From Flavobacterium sp. ACN6 (lineage in GTDB: Bacteria; Bacteroidota; Bacteroidia; Flavobacteriales; Flavobacteriaceae): a DNA stretch of 64,000 nt. Below are positions 33,177-42,791 of the stretch, piece by piece. The stretch is from contig NZ_MRCQ01000008.1 of the NCBI RefSeq assembly GCF_002304005.1, forward strand, positions 1-64,000. The letters are read 5' to 3'. Under the pieces are notes generated by a model, which worked only from the letters and a program-made list of their open reading frames with translations, searched no databases and was not told the origin of the DNA. The position numbers and the translations under genes were made by a program. Numbering within the stretch: the stretch's first letter is position 1; each line of letters starts with the position of its first letter.

Positions 33177-35609
33177 ATGATTTTTAACTGGTTTAAAATA
33201 TTTATATATCATTTAAAACAAAGCAAATTGTTTTCGTTTTTAAATGTTCTGGGATTAAGCATCGGAATTGCAAGCGTGATTTTCGCTATTCTTTATTGGA
33301 ATAACGAACATGCTTACGATCAATGGAATCCCGAGAAAGAAAACTCTTTTCAGGTTTTAAACAAAATTGGAATTACTGGAGACACTTGGGCTTCAAGTTC
33401 GATTCCGTTTGGAAATACCTGCAAAGCAACTATACCTGAAATAGAGAGTATCTGCTTTATGAATATCTGGTACGATCAGGAAATTGTAAAGTATGAGGAT
33501 AAAAAAATATTAGACAAAAAGATCTTTTATACAGATGAAAACTTCTTCGAATTCTTTCCTTTTGAAATTCTAAAAGGCGCTAAGAAAAACATTTTAAAAG
33601 AAAAAAATAGTGTTGCCATTGCCGAGGATCAGGCGAAATTACTTTTTAAAGATGAAGATCCTATTGGAAAATCTATTGAATACAGCAATAAAACCTTCAT
33701 CGTAAGATCTGTTTACCGTATTACGAAACCTTCTTCTGTTGAACCTAATTTTGTGTTTAACGGCATAGTTCGCGAAGGAGATATAAACAGCTGGGGAAAT
33801 TTTAATTATGGTTTAATGATTAAAATCAAACCTGGAGCCGATGCGGCTTTGGTTCAAAAAAAGATGCAGCATGTAAATTTTGTCAACCGTACTTTAAAAG
33901 AAGCTAAAGAAAGCGGCAAAACTACAGCAGAATATATAAAAGAATTTGGAGAAATTACTGTTATTCTGGATCAATTAAAAACGGCACGCTTAAACGGTAC
34001 AAAAAGTTCTGGAAATCAAAATTTTCCTGAAGGAGCCGGCAATTTAAAACTGCTTTACATTATGGGCGGCTTATCCATTTTGATTTTGGTTTTATCATTG
34101 GTAAACTATATCAATCTGGCGACTGCATCGGCTATAAAACGCGCTAAAGAAGTTGGTGTTCGTAAAATTGTAGGAGCTTCAAAAAAACAGATTATTTCGC
34201 AGTTTATTTTTGAAACTGCTATTATCGTAACGCTTGCAATTTTGTTTGCATTGGCAATTGTTGAACTTTCATTACCTTATTATAATACCTTTTTAAACAA
34301 AAACTTGACTCTAAATGGCGGTGAATTTTACCTGCAGCTCATTTTTATATTTGGATTAGTAATCATTCTTGCGGGTATATTCCCTGCTATTTATATCTCA
34401 AATTTTGAGACGTTAAAGGTTTTAAAAGGTAATTTTTCAAGAAGTAAAAGCGGTATCTGGATTCGTAACTCGATGCTTATTTTTCAATTCGGAATTGCGG
34501 CATTTTTTATCATTGGCGCTTTGATTGTCAATTCGCAGGTTAATTATATGATGAATAAAGATCTTGGATTTAGCGGTGATCAGGTTATTTCTATTCCGTT
34601 TAACAAGCCAGATAGAACGAAAAGAATCGAACAATATTTGACTGCAAAACAAGAAATCGCTAAAATATCTGGCGTAGTAGATGTTTCTACTTTTGCAGGA
34701 ACTTTTGGAGGCAGCACCAATTCCAGCTCTGGATTTACGCACAATGGTATTTTTGTGCAGCCTAGAAATGTCGAAATGGATTTTAATTTTCTAAAGATGA
34801 TGAATATTAAAATCGTTGAAGGCCGTGATTTTTCTCCACAATATGCTTCAGATACTATAAACAGTATGCTTATGAATGAAACTTTAGTGAAAGCTTTAGG
34901 TTTGAAAAAACCCGTAAATACGATTATAACTTCTGGCTGGAGTATGGGAGATGGAGAAAATCTGAAGTTTAAAATTGTGGGCGTTGTAAAAGATTTTCAT
35001 ATTACAGGATTACAAAATAAAGTCCCTCCAATGGTTTTTATTAATCTTAAAACCTTAAAATGGAACAACTTTAATAATGTGTACATAAAAGTTTCTCCAA
35101 ATAATTTGAGTCAGACATTAGAAAAATTACAGGCGTATTGGGAGAAAAACGTAAATGCCGATTATCCTTTCGAATATGAGTTTGTCAATAAAGGTTTTGC
35201 AAAAACGTATGCCGAACAAGTAAAACAAAAGAACCTGTTTTTTATTCTAAATCTAGTAGTAATTATAATTGCGATATTCGGATTGTTTGCTTTGGCATCA
35301 TTTTCGATGGAAAGAAGATTGAAAGAAATCGCTATTAGAAAAACATTAGGCGCAGAAACCGATGTTCTTTTGAAAGAATTATCAAAACAATATATTATGT
35401 TCTGCTTACTAGGATTTGGGATCGGAATTATTCCTGCTTACATCTTATTACAAAAATGGCTTGAAGATTTTGCTTTTAGAATCGGAATCTCAACCGTTCC
35501 GTTTGGTATTGCGCTGCTTTCCCTTTTGCTTTTAACATTAATAATTGTTTTAACAAAAGCATTTCAGGTAACTAAAATAGATGTTTTAAAATATTTAAAA
35601 TACGAATAA
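33177..35609 (+). CDS. FtsX-like ABC permease (MacB family)
   Basis: An 810-residue permease of the doubled FtsX type common in Bacteroidota. A first helix (about 18-40, SFLNVLGLSIGIASVIFAILYW) is followed by a periplasmic MacB-type domain to about 285. The first FtsX helix set contains the stretch RAKEVGVRKIVGASKKQI. A central helix (about 425-447), a second periplasmic domain and a final helix set with ERRLKEIAIRKTLGA complete it. The adaptor and ATPase genes upstream complete the system. The substrate is unknown; relatives export peptides, antibiotics or lipids. A strong terminator follows. Confidence 0.93.
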   Translation: MIFNWFKIFIYHLKQSKLFSFLNVLGLSIGIASVIFAILYWNNEHAYDQWNPEKENSFQVLNKIGITGDTWASSSIPFGNTCKATIPEIESICFMNIWYDQEIVKYEDKKILDKKIFYTDENFFEFFPFEILKGAKKNILKEKNSVAIAEDQAKLLFKDEDPIGKSIEYSNKTFIVRSVYRITKPSSVEPNFVFNGIVREGDINSWGNFNYGLMIKIKPGADAALVQKKMQHVNFVNRTLKEAKESGKTTAEYIKEFGEITVILDQLKTARLNGTKSSGNQNFPEGAGNLKLLYIMGGLSILILVLSLVNYINLATASAIKRAKEVGVRKIVGASKKQIISQFIFETAIIVTLAILFALAIVELSLPYYNTFLNKNLTLNGGEFYLQLIFIFGLVIILAGIFPAIYISNFETLKVLKGNFSRSKSGIWIRNSMLIFQFGIAAFFIIGALIVNSQVNYMMNKDLGFSGDQVISIPFNKPDRTKRIEQYLTAKQEIAKISGVVDVSTFAGTFGGSTNSSSGFTHNGIFVQPRNVEMDFNFLKMMNIKIVEGRDFSPQYASDTINSMLMNETLVKALGLKKPVNTIITSGWSMGDGENLKFKIVGVVKDFHITGLQNKVPPMVFINLKTLKWNNFNNVYIKVSPNNLSQTLEKLQAYWEKNVNADYPFEYEFVNKGFAKTYAEQVKQKNLFFILNLVVIIIAIFGLFALASFSMERRLKEIAIRKTLGAETDVLLKELSKQYIMFCLLGFGIGIIPAYILLQKWLEDFAFRIGISTVPFGIALLSLLLLTLIIVLTKAFQVTKIDVLKYLKYE

Positions 35610-35630
35610 GCTTGTAGAACCATTTTTTTT

Positions 35631-35666
35631 AACCCGACAGATTCCCTAAAAATCTGTCGGGTTTTT
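35631..35666 (+). terminator. Terminator of the efflux operon
   Basis: Stem AACCCGACAGATT / AATCTGTCGGGTT followed by a T run, between the permease gene and the convergent L,D-transpeptidase gene. Confidence 0.9.
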
Positions 35667-35669
35667 ATT

Positions 35670-37265
35670 TTATTTCATAGTTACAGAATCTGAATAAAGC
35701 AGTTTATCTAAACTTTCATCTCTGTCATATACATCTGGGAAAAAATTTATTTCGCCATTGTCCTGAACCCAAGCTGTAAAATACCCAATGTAAACCGGAA
35801 TTTTAGTTTTAAGCATGCAGGTTGTTTCTTTTTCACCGCTCATTGCTTTATCAATTTTATCTGCCGGCCAGTCTGGATCGTCTTTTAAAATAGCGAGAGC
35901 CAGTCCTTTTGCTTCTTTTACATTTATACAGCCATGGCTGAAGGTACGTTTTTCAAATTCAAATAAACTTTTTGCAGGCGTATCATGCATATAGATATCA
36001 TTCGGGTTCGGGAACATGAATTTTACCAAACCTAAAGAGTTTTTAGGCCCTGGCTTTTGCCTTACTTTTCCACCGTTCCATTCCATATTATGATCTGCCA
36101 GATAGTTTTTATCATTCGCCATCTGCAGTTTTAATTCGTTTTGAATAATGCTGTTTGGAACATACCAATAGGGACTAAAAACAATTCTATCCATAGTACC
36201 GCTAAAAATTACAGTTTCGCTCAATCTATTTCCAACGAATATATCCGAAACAAAATCATATTTTCCATCTTTTACATAAAACATTCTAAACGACGGAATA
36301 TTAACCATCACATATTCATTTGCTTTAGCCAATTTAGTCGGAATCCATCTGCATCTTTCCATGTTCAGCATGATTGTTTTAATACTTTTGCTGATCGGTT
36401 CGTTCATCTGATTGATATGATCTCTCGTTAAGGCGTAATTTAATTTTAGATTGTATCTTTTTTTATAATTCAAAACGCCGGCCATCAATTCTTCATCATA
36501 AATATTGCTTTTAGAATCCTGCTTCAAATCTCCCACAATAAACAAACGATTTCTAATTTGTTTAATGGCGGCGGCAGTATCGTCGGGTCTAAATTCTTTA
36601 AAGCTGGCACTATCAATTCCAATTTTCTGCCAAAGATTGTCTTTTTCTAATTTTCTGTATTTTTTTAAAGCATCCTGCAGTTTGTAATATTGGCTGAACA
36701 ATAAATAATCATCTTCATTTAATCGATTTGTATCAACAATTAGAGAATCTAAAATTCGGGAATACGAAATAGTTTTAGCGGGTAAATACCAGCCAATTTT
36801 CTTTAAAGTTGCCGCATCAACGCCAGAATAAACATTGCTGGCATAGAAAATATACATGCTCGTTAGGAGTAGTTCTGTGTCTATTTGAGGGGGATCAACA
36901 TTATCACTTTCGTTAAATGCCTGATCAATTACCTCTTTATAAGGCATTTTATTATCTATTCCCTGATCTTTTAAAACATTCACTTTTTGATACAACAAGG
37001 CGCCAAATTCGGTTATGCTTTTATCATCATACCAAATAGACTTATATTGTTTGTTTTTGTAAATATCCTCAACATCTTTTTGGTATTTTTTAAGTTTAGG
37101 ATACTTTTTAAAGAAAGCATTTACAGACGCAGCATCTATAGAAATTACCGAAAGATATTTATGTTCTGAAATCTTTCTACTTTCTGTTTTCCCTGAGAAT
37201 GAGTTAAATGAAAATGAAAAAAAGCTAACCGCAATAATGATTGTTGAAAAAGTAAAATTTCGCAT
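35670..37265 (-). CDS. L,D-transpeptidase (YcbB/LdtD type)
   Basis: A 531-residue periplasmic enzyme that makes L,D cross-links in peptidoglycan. It has a signal peptide (MRNFTFSTIIIAVSFFSFSF..), an N-terminal scaffold region, a peptidoglycan-binding-like helical segment around 225-285, and the YkuD catalytic domain (about 310-470). That domain has HDTPAKSLFEFEKR and the nucleophile motif SHGCINVKEA. The length and two-part layout match E. coli LdtD/YcbB. The product should resist most penicillins, as is known for the family. It is a single gene, convergent with the efflux operon. Confidence 0.93.
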   Translation of the reverse strand: MRNFTFSTIIIAVSFFSFSFNSFSGKTESRKISEHKYLSVISIDAASVNAFFKKYPKLKKYQKDVEDIYKNKQYKSIWYDDKSITEFGALLYQKVNVLKDQGIDNKMPYKEVIDQAFNESDNVDPPQIDTELLLTSMYIFYASNVYSGVDAATLKKIGWYLPAKTISYSRILDSLIVDTNRLNEDDYLLFSQYYKLQDALKKYRKLEKDNLWQKIGIDSASFKEFRPDDTAAAIKQIRNRLFIVGDLKQDSKSNIYDEELMAGVLNYKKRYNLKLNYALTRDHINQMNEPISKSIKTIMLNMERCRWIPTKLAKANEYVMVNIPSFRMFYVKDGKYDFVSDIFVGNRLSETVIFSGTMDRIVFSPYWYVPNSIIQNELKLQMANDKNYLADHNMEWNGGKVRQKPGPKNSLGLVKFMFPNPNDIYMHDTPAKSLFEFEKRTFSHGCINVKEAKGLALAILKDDPDWPADKIDKAMSGEKETTCMLKTKIPVYIGYFTAWVQDNGEINFFPDVYDRDESLDKLLYSDSVTMK

Positions 37266-37612
37266 ATTTTTAAAGTTTTAATGAAGAAAATAATCTTTTT
37301 AAAAAATATCGAAAACCCAATAAATGTTTCTAAAAAAACAAGTTTTCATATACTTTTTTCCGATCTAAAAATCATTGATTTGGGCAATCAAATATAGCGA
37401 AGATTTGTGAGGAATGAATTCAAAAAACAAGAAAATTTATACAAAAAATACAATCTTTTGAGCAGCTGAAATTTAGTTTAACGGAGACATTACGCCTTTC
37501 TGTTCAAATATTTGCATTGAAAAAGCACCTAAAAAACTTTGAAGCATAATTTTGAATAATCTCTATATCAATAATTACAATTCAAAAACGCTTAATTCCG
37601 AACTTAATCTGT

Positions 37613-37620
37613 TATCTTTG
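37613..37620 (+). promoter_or_regulatory. -7 element for mrp, in a 428-base gap
   Basis: TATCTTTG matches TAnnTTTG and lies 73 bases before the ATG at 37694. The surrounding gap (37266-37693) separates divergent genes; apart from this element I see no gene or palindrome in it. Confidence 0.5.
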
Positions 37621-37693
37621 CACCCTGAAATCAGTTTAAATAAAGATAATCTTTACAACTGGCTTCTCAGAATAGAAAAATAGCCCATTTACA

Positions 37694-38821
37694 ATGAAAT
37701 TAGATAGAAAAGAAATTCTAAAAGCATTAGAAACAATTACTATTGCTGGAGAAGGAAAAAATATGGTTGAAAGCGGCGCTGTAACCAATGTTATTACTTT
37801 TGGTGACGAAGCTGTTGTTGACTTAGTATTGCATACACCTGCAATGCATATTAAAAAAAGAGCTGAAGATGATATTAAAAAGACAATTCACGAATTAATA
37901 TCTCCAGACGCTAAAGTAAAAGTAAATATTAAAGTAGAATCTCCAGAGAAACCTGAAATAAAAGGTCGCGCTATTCCTGGAATCAAAAATATTATTGCAG
38001 TTGCTTCTGGAAAAGGAGGAGTAGGAAAATCTACTGTAACTGCAAATTTAGCGGTAACGCTTGCAAAAATGGGTTTCAAAGTCGGAGTTCTTGATGCCGA
38101 TATTTATGGACCTTCAATGCCGATCATGTTTGACGTTGAAAACGAAAAACCGGTTTCTATAATGGTTGACGGAAAATCAAAAATGAAACCTATTGAAAGC
38201 TACGAAATCAAAATGCTTTCTATCGGATTTTTTACTGCTCCAAGTCAAGCTGTAATCTGGAGAGGACCAATGGCTGCCAAAGCATTGAACCAAATGATTT
38301 TTGATGCAGATTGGGGAGAATTAGATTTCATGCTTCTTGATTTACCTCCAGGAACTGGTGATATTCACTTATCTATTATGCAGTCTTTACCAATTACTGG
38401 TGCTGTTGTAGTAAGTACTCCGCAGGCAGTAGCATTAGCCGATGCTAAAAAAGGAGTTGCCATGTTTATGCAGGATAATATAAATGTTCCTGTTTTGGGA
38501 ATCATTGAAAATATGGCGTACTTTACACCAGAAGAATTACCTGATAATAAATATTATATTTTTGGACAAGAAGGCGCTAAAAACCTTGCTGCAGATTTAG
38601 ATGTACCATTTTTAGGAGAAGTTCCAATTGTACAGTCTATTCGTGAAGCAGGAGATTACGGTCGTCCGGCGGCATTGCAGACTGCTTCTCCAATAGAAAA
38701 AGTATTTGAAGAGATTACTCGTAATGTTGTACAAGAAACTGTAAACAGAAACGATAGTCTGCCTGCAACAGAAGCTATTAAAATTACAACAATGGCAGGC
38801 TGTTCAGCAGTAAAAAAATAA
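37694..38821 (+). CDS. Mrp/ApbC-type Fe-S cluster carrier ATPase
   Basis: A 375-residue protein that carries and delivers Fe-S clusters. The N-terminal MIP18/DUF59 domain (1-90, RKEILKALETI) is followed by a deviant P-loop GKGGVGKST (about 105-113) and the ATPase motifs DADIYGPSMP and LLDLPPGTGD. Many Mrp proteins have a C-terminal CxxC; here the end is MAGCSAVKK, with a single cysteine, so the cluster site is not the usual one. A NifU-like scaffold gene follows at 38936, and a ferredoxin gene lies slightly further on, forming an Fe-S-related group. Confidence 0.93.
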   Translation: MKLDRKEILKALETITIAGEGKNMVESGAVTNVITFGDEAVVDLVLHTPAMHIKKRAEDDIKKTIHELISPDAKVKVNIKVESPEKPEIKGRAIPGIKNIIAVASGKGGVGKSTVTANLAVTLAKMGFKVGVLDADIYGPSMPIMFDVENEKPVSIMVDGKSKMKPIESYEIKMLSIGFFTAPSQAVIWRGPMAAKALNQMIFDADWGELDFMLLDLPPGTGDIHLSIMQSLPITGAVVVSTPQAVALADAKKGVAMFMQDNINVPVLGIIENMAYFTPEELPDNKYYIFGQEGAKNLAADLDVPFLGEVPIVQSIREAGDYGRPAALQTASPIEKVFEEITRNVVQETVNRNDSLPATEAIKITTMAGCSAVKK

Positions 38822-38935
38822 TTAGATAATTGAGATAAAACTAATGAGATAATTTGAAGATTAGACAATTAGATAATTTTACTCCAAGTGAATTTTCTAA
38901 TTTTCTAATTGACACATTTTCTAATTGATAAAATT

Positions 38936-39175
38936 ATGACAACAGAAGAATTAACAAATAATGTTTTATTGGCCTTAGACGAGATTAGGCCTTTCTTAAA
39001 ATCCGACGGAGGAGACATTTCATTAATTTCTATTGAAGAGGATAAACATGTTAAAGTTCGATTGGAAGGAGCTTGTATTAGCTGCAGTGTGAATCAAATG
39101 ACTTTGAAAGCTGGCGTTGAAACAACTATAAAAAAATACGCTCCGCAAATCGAAACTGTGGTAAATGTAATGTAA
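38936..39175 (+). CDS. NifU-like C-terminal domain protein
   Basis: A 79-residue Fe-S scaffold protein. It shows the NifU C-terminal pattern LDEIRPFLKSDGGDISL, VKVRLEGACISCSVNQMTLKAG and the end PQIETVVNV. The two cysteines (CxxC) would hold a shared 4Fe-4S cluster in a dimer. The ATG at 38936 is chosen over one nine codons upstream, since it sits at the family's normal start. It follows mrp after 114 bases that contain AT-rich, repetitive AATTTTCTAATT words. Probably one transcript with mrp. Confidence 0.93.
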   Translation: MTTEELTNNVLLALDEIRPFLKSDGGDISLISIEEDKHVKVRLEGACISCSVNQMTLKAGVETTIKKYAPQIETVVNVM

Positions 39176-39355
39176 CAAAACCTGCATTTTTTACGTCTTT
39201 TAAATTTTATGTATTTAACAAGAATAATAAGCCTTATTAATTTTTGTTTAAAGATTTACTAAAAAAAGACTCGAAAAAATGCCTTTTTTGCCACATTCAT
39301 AAAAAACAACTCAAAGTTTTAAGATTTTTTGTTAAGGAATTGTTACATTTTAACT

Positions 39356-39363
39356 TAAATTTG
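39356..39363 (+). promoter_or_regulatory. -7 element for the 39389 gene
   Basis: TAAATTTG is an exact match to TAnnTTTG and lies 25 bases before the ATG. Confidence 0.5.
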
Positions 39364-39388
39364 TCGCATAACCCTTAAATCTTAAACT

Positions 39389-39868
39389 ATGAAAAACTAT
39401 TACGCTCTTTTTTTATTATTGTTTTTTGTTACCGCAGGTTCCGCACAAAGCAAAAATGTCATTGTTGACAAAGCTTGGGTAAGCGAATCTGAAGAATGGA
39501 CTGATTTTCAATACGCAGGAAAAATTGTTTTTTCGATTAATCCTAACGAAGAAGCTGGTTCGCTGAGAATTGGCAACTACGATTTTTTGTATGACTTTAC
39601 AGATGGTAAAGGTAAATTTGCAAGTAAGGCGACTTACAGCTCAGCCGAATTTTCTCATCCAAGAAAAGTTTCAGCGACGACAGACAAACAAGGTGTTTTA
39701 AACACTACTTATGAAGGAACTTTGGTTTTCCAATCTGATAGAGATTATTATTCTGTAATTGCAGTTATAACAATCCTTGAAAAGAATGAAAATGTTCTTG
39801 GTGTAAAAATGAAGTTAAAAGACAACAATAGAAAAGAATACGCTTTTAGTACTAAGCCTGCTAGTTAA
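39389..39868 (+). CDS. Exported protein of unknown function
   Basis: A 159-residue protein with a clear signal peptide (MKNYYALFLLLFFVTAGSAQ) and a beta-rich mature part (FQYAGKIVFSINP, SLRIGNYDFLYDFTDGKGKF, TYEGTLVFQSDRDYYSVIAV). No family is recognised. The regular strands suggest a small beta-sandwich or barrel that is periplasmic or secreted. It has its own promoter element and lies between the NifU-like and ferredoxin genes, with no functional link apparent. Confidence 0.7.
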   Translation: MKNYYALFLLLFFVTAGSAQSKNVIVDKAWVSESEEWTDFQYAGKIVFSINPNEEAGSLRIGNYDFLYDFTDGKGKFASKATYSSAEFSHPRKVSATTDKQGVLNTTYEGTLVFQSDRDYYSVIAVITILEKNENVLGVKMKLKDNNRKEYAFSTKPAS

Positions 39869-39926
39869 TATAAATAAAGGATTTTTTCACGTTATAAAAT
39901 CCTGATAAAAAATTCCAATAATCAAA

Positions 39927-40244
39927 ATGGATGTATTAATAAAAATTAAAGATCGAGAAGGAGTTATACACGAATTACAGGCTCCGACTGATATGGCAAT
40001 GAACATAATGGAGTTATGCAAAGCATACGAACTTCCTGTTGAAGGAACTTGCGGAGGAATGGCAATGTGTGCTTCCTGCCAATGTTATGTTCTTAATGAT
40101 GTTGCATTACCAGAAATGGGAGATGAAGAAGAAGCTATGCTTTCGGAAGCGTTTTATGTTAAATCTAATAGTCGTTTAGGCTGTCAGATTCCAATTACTA
40201 CAGAATTAGAAGGGCTGGAATTAGAACTGGCTCCGGAATATTAA
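39927..40244 (+). CDS. 2Fe-2S ferredoxin (adrenodoxin type)
   Basis: A 105-residue electron carrier. Cysteines are arranged as CGGMAMCASC (about 38-47) and LGCQIP (about 87-92), the CX5CX2C...C pattern of ISC/adrenodoxin-type ferredoxins. The residue before the loop differs from plant types, and the length fits. No signal peptide, so it is cytosolic. It probably supplies electrons for Fe-S assembly or an oxygenase; the nearby mrp and NifU-like genes favour the first. A terminator follows. Confidence 0.93.
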   Translation: MDVLIKIKDREGVIHELQAPTDMAMNIMELCKAYELPVEGTCGGMAMCASCQCYVLNDVALPEMGDEEEAMLSEAFYVKSNSRLGCQIPITTELEGLELELAPEY

Positions 40245-40252
40245 AAATAAAG

Positions 40253-40286
40253 AAAAAGCGAGAATCTAAAAGTTCTCGCTTTTTTT
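40253..40286. terminator. Terminator
   Basis: Stem AAAAAGCGAGAA / TTCTCGCTTTTT between the ferredoxin gene and a convergent gene whose stop codon overlaps its right end. Confidence 0.88.
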
Positions 40287-40893
40287 ATGATATTTTAACA
40301 ACTACAAAAGCATTCAGCTTTTTCGATTCTTTATAAAATTTTTTAAGTTCATTAAATTCTTCTTTTAAAAATATAAACATATCAGGGTATATCAAATTAT
40401 AAATAATATCTTGGATTTTATCTAAATCATAATATTTTAAAAGGTCGTCAAAATCAATTAATTCAAGAAGATCACAAATTTCACTTACTTCTTTCTCTCT
40501 AATGTATTCAAATCGAACAAATTGCGAATCATTTTCAATTTTAATTCCTGAATAAAATAATTCTGAAGTTTCTCTTTTCCTTTTATCTATTAAATATTTT
40601 TCTAAAAGATAATTAATAGTACTGTAACCTCTTGTTTTACTATAAAAAGTATAATTTTCTTTACTGCGGTTAGGATAACTATCCAAAACAATTATTGAAT
40701 CTTGAATAAGCTCTTTTAGTATACTTTCAGGTGTCCCGTCTGGGTTTTCCTGAATCATTTTCAAATGCAGCTTTAGTGTTTCAGTTTCTAAAATTTTATC
40801 AAAATCTATCGCATACAATAAATTTGATTTTGCTTTATCAAGAACAAAATCCACCTTACTAGAAATTGAAAAAAGTTTTAGATCTAAGCCCAT
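40285..40893 (-). CDS. Hypothetical cytosolic protein
   Basis: A 202-residue, charged, mostly helical protein without signal peptide (MGLDLKLFSISSKVDF...). The C-terminal end (EEFNELKKFYKESKKLNAFVVVKIS) recalls the tail of YfbM/DUF1877-like proteins, but this is too weak to assign. Base composition is more AT-rich than in its neighbours, and it is isolated between terminators, a common setting for recently gained accessory or immunity-type genes. No toxin gene is adjacent. Function unknown. Confidence 0.6.
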   Translation of the reverse strand: MGLDLKLFSISSKVDFVLDKAKSNLLYAIDFDKILETETLKLHLKMIQENPDGTPESILKELIQDSIIVLDSYPNRSKENYTFYSKTRGYSTINYLLEKYLIDKRKRETSELFYSGIKIENDSQFVRFEYIREKEVSEICDLLELIDFDDLLKYYDLDKIQDIIYNLIYPDMFIFLKEEFNELKKFYKESKKLNAFVVVKIS

Positions 40894-40988
40894 AATTTAC
40901 CTTTTTTATAAAAATAAACTAAATCCCCATATCGCAGTATATTGGTAAGACATTAAAATATCAAAATAAGACATTTATAAAAATCAAA

Positions 40989-41022
40989 AAAACCGTAATT
41001 ACATTACTGCAATTACGGTTTT
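40989..41022 (-). terminator. Terminator of asd
   Basis: Stem AAAACCGTAATT / AATTACGGTTTT with a 10-base loop; T run on the minus strand, 30 bases after the asd stop. Confidence 0.85.
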
Positions 41023-41053
41023 CTCTTTATAACAATTTTATTTAATCTCTAGA

Positions 41054-42043
41054 TTATACCAAACCAGCTTGAATTAAATATTCAGCGATTTGAATGGTGT
41101 TTGTTGCAGCACCTTTTCTTAAGTTATCGGCAACAATCCATAGGTTTAAAGTGTTTGGCTGGCTTTCGTCGCGACGGATTCTTCCAACAAAAACATCATT
41201 TTTACCTTCAGCATACAATGGCATTGGGTATGTAAAAGTATCTAAATTATCTTGTACCGTTACCCCGTCTGTATTGTGAAGGATTTCGCGAACTTCATTT
41301 ACTTCAAAATCATTTGTAAATTCTACGTTTACTGCTTCACTGTGTCCGCCTACAACTGGCACACGAACCGCGGTTGCTGTAACTCTAATCGTGTTATCAC
41401 CAAGAATTTTTTGAGTTTCGCGAACTAATTTCATTTCTTCTTTAGTGTATCCGTTTTCTTCAAAACTATCGCAATGCGGAATAGCATTTCTGTGAATTGG
41501 ATATTTGTAAGCCATCTCACCTTGAATTCCAGCGTATTCGTTTTCTAATTGTTTTACCGCTTTTACACCAGTTCCTGTGATCGATTGGTAGGTAGAAACA
41601 ATAATTCTTTTAATGTTGTATTTTTTATGCAAAGGAGACAAAGCCAATACCATTTGAATTGTAGAACAGTTTGGGTTTGCAATAATTTTATCTTCTTTTG
41701 TTAATATAGAAGCATTGATTTCTGGAACAACCAATTTTTTAGTCGGATCCATTCTCCATGCCGATGAATTATCGATTACAGTTGTTCCGGCAGCAGCAAA
41801 TTTTGGAGCCCATTCTAATGAAGTATCTCCACCTGCAGAAAAAACAGCAATATCAGCTTTCATATCAACAGCTGTTTGTAAACCAACTACTTTATATTTA
41901 GTTCCTTTATATTCAATTTCTTTTCCTACTGATCTTTCTGAAGCAACAGGAATTAATTCTGTAACAGGAAAATTTCTTTCCGCTAAAACTTTAAGCATTA
42001 CTTCGCCAACCATTCCGGTAGCTCCTACAACTGCAATTCTCAT
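41054..42043 (-). CDS. asd: Aspartate-semialdehyde dehydrogenase
   Basis: A 329-residue cytosolic enzyme that reduces aspartyl phosphate with NADPH, feeding lysine/diaminopimelate, threonine and methionine synthesis. Nucleotide fold GATGMVGE at the N-terminus, catalytic cysteine in NPNCSTIQM (about residue 128) and the histidine in GGHSEAVNVE are all present. The ATG at 42043 gives the family's usual start MRIAVVGATG; the frame extends ten codons upstream. A full-consensus Bacteroidota promoter lies 41-70 bases upstream of this ATG. Single-gene unit. Confidence 0.97.
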   Translation of the reverse strand: MRIAVVGATGMVGEVMLKVLAERNFPVTELIPVASERSVGKEIEYKGTKYKVVGLQTAVDMKADIAVFSAGGDTSLEWAPKFAAAGTTVIDNSSAWRMDPTKKLVVPEINASILTKEDKIIANPNCSTIQMVLALSPLHKKYNIKRIIVSTYQSITGTGVKAVKQLENEYAGIQGEMAYKYPIHRNAIPHCDSFEENGYTKEEMKLVRETQKILGDNTIRVTATAVRVPVVGGHSEAVNVEFTNDFEVNEVREILHNTDGVTVQDNLDTFTYPMPLYAEGKNDVFVGRIRRDESQPNTLNLWIVADNLRKGAATNTIQIAEYLIQAGLV

Positions 42044-42083
42044 TTTTATATTTTTAAGTAATTCAATAATCAAATTTATAAGG

Positions 42084-42113
42084 CAAAAATAAGTATAATA
42101 AAAGTCTTGACAA
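42084..42113 (-). promoter_or_regulatory. Promoter of asd
   Basis: On the minus strand: TTG (42113-42111), 19-base spacer, TATTTTTG (42091-42084). Both elements and the spacing fit the Bacteroidota consensus. Confidence 0.75.
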
Positions 42114-42159
42114 GGTGATTCACAAAAAATAACAAAATGTTACAAAATAAACATTTTGT

Positions 42160-42187
42160 AAAAAAACCGCCTCTTTAGAAGGCGGTT
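42160..42187 (-). terminator. Terminator of mscL
   Basis: Stem AACCGCC / GGCGGTT followed on the minus strand by a seven-T run, 31 bases after the mscL stop. Confidence 0.88.
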
Positions 42188-42217
42188 AAGTTAGACTTAG
42201 TGCAGCGGTATTATATC

Positions 42218-42601
42218 TTATTGTTTGTTTTTCAACAAATCTCTAATTTGTGTAAGCAATTCTTCCTGTGTTGGTGCAGCAGGTTGATTTGGAGCTGGTT
42301 CTTCTTTCTTTTTAAGACTGTTTAATCCTTTTATAATCAGAAACAAAACAAAAGCAACAATTATAAAGTTAATTACTGCCGAAAGAAACAGACCATATTT
42401 AACGCCGCCAAAAGCTGTTAAATCTTCTATTTTTGACAAATGAGCTGCATCTAAAGCAGGTTTTAATACTAATGGCGTAATTACATCTTCAATAAATGAA
42501 CTTACAATTTTACCAAAAGCCGCTCCAATAATTACTGCAACAGCAAGATCAACTACGTTGCCTTTCATTGCAAATGCCTTAAATTCTGAAAAAAATCCCA
42601 T
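42218..42601 (-). CDS. mscL: Large-conductance mechanosensitive channel
   Basis: A 127-residue inner-membrane channel that opens under osmotic shock. The N-terminal helix and first membrane span carry the MscL signature FKAFAMKGNVVDLAVAVIIGAAFGKIV. A loop with DVITPLV and a second span (about 68-90, FLSAVINFIIVAFVLFLII) follow, then a cytosolic tail with KKKEEPAPN and a final helix with LLTQIRDLL. Length and order are normal. It lies downstream of murF-alr with a palindromic repeat between, and is followed by its own terminator. Confidence 0.97.
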   Translation of the reverse strand: MGFFSEFKAFAMKGNVVDLAVAVIIGAAFGKIVSSFIEDVITPLVLKPALDAAHLSKIEDLTAFGGVKYGLFLSAVINFIIVAFVLFLIIKGLNSLKKKEEPAPNQPAAPTQEELLTQIRDLLKNKQ

Positions 42602-42680
42602 ATTTGATTTGTTTAGATTTATACTATATGAATATCGAAAATACGCAATTTTCCTGAAAATTCCTCAATTACAACTCACT

Positions 42681-42788
42681 TTTAAACCATATAAGTCATA
42701 AAAGATATTATAAGTTCTGCGTAACTGATAATGTATAGTTACAAAAGAGTGCAACTAAAATGAACTTATATAACTTATATGGTTTAAA
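42681..42788. repeat. Dispersed palindrome, family B (ACCATATAAGT type)
   Basis: TTTAAACCATATAAGT (42681-42696) and its exact reverse complement (42773-42788) enclose 76 bases. The same arms occur at 49781-49856, and single arms near 23362 and 27943. The element abuts the stop of murF-alr. Confidence 0.85.
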
Positions 42789-42791
42789 AAA

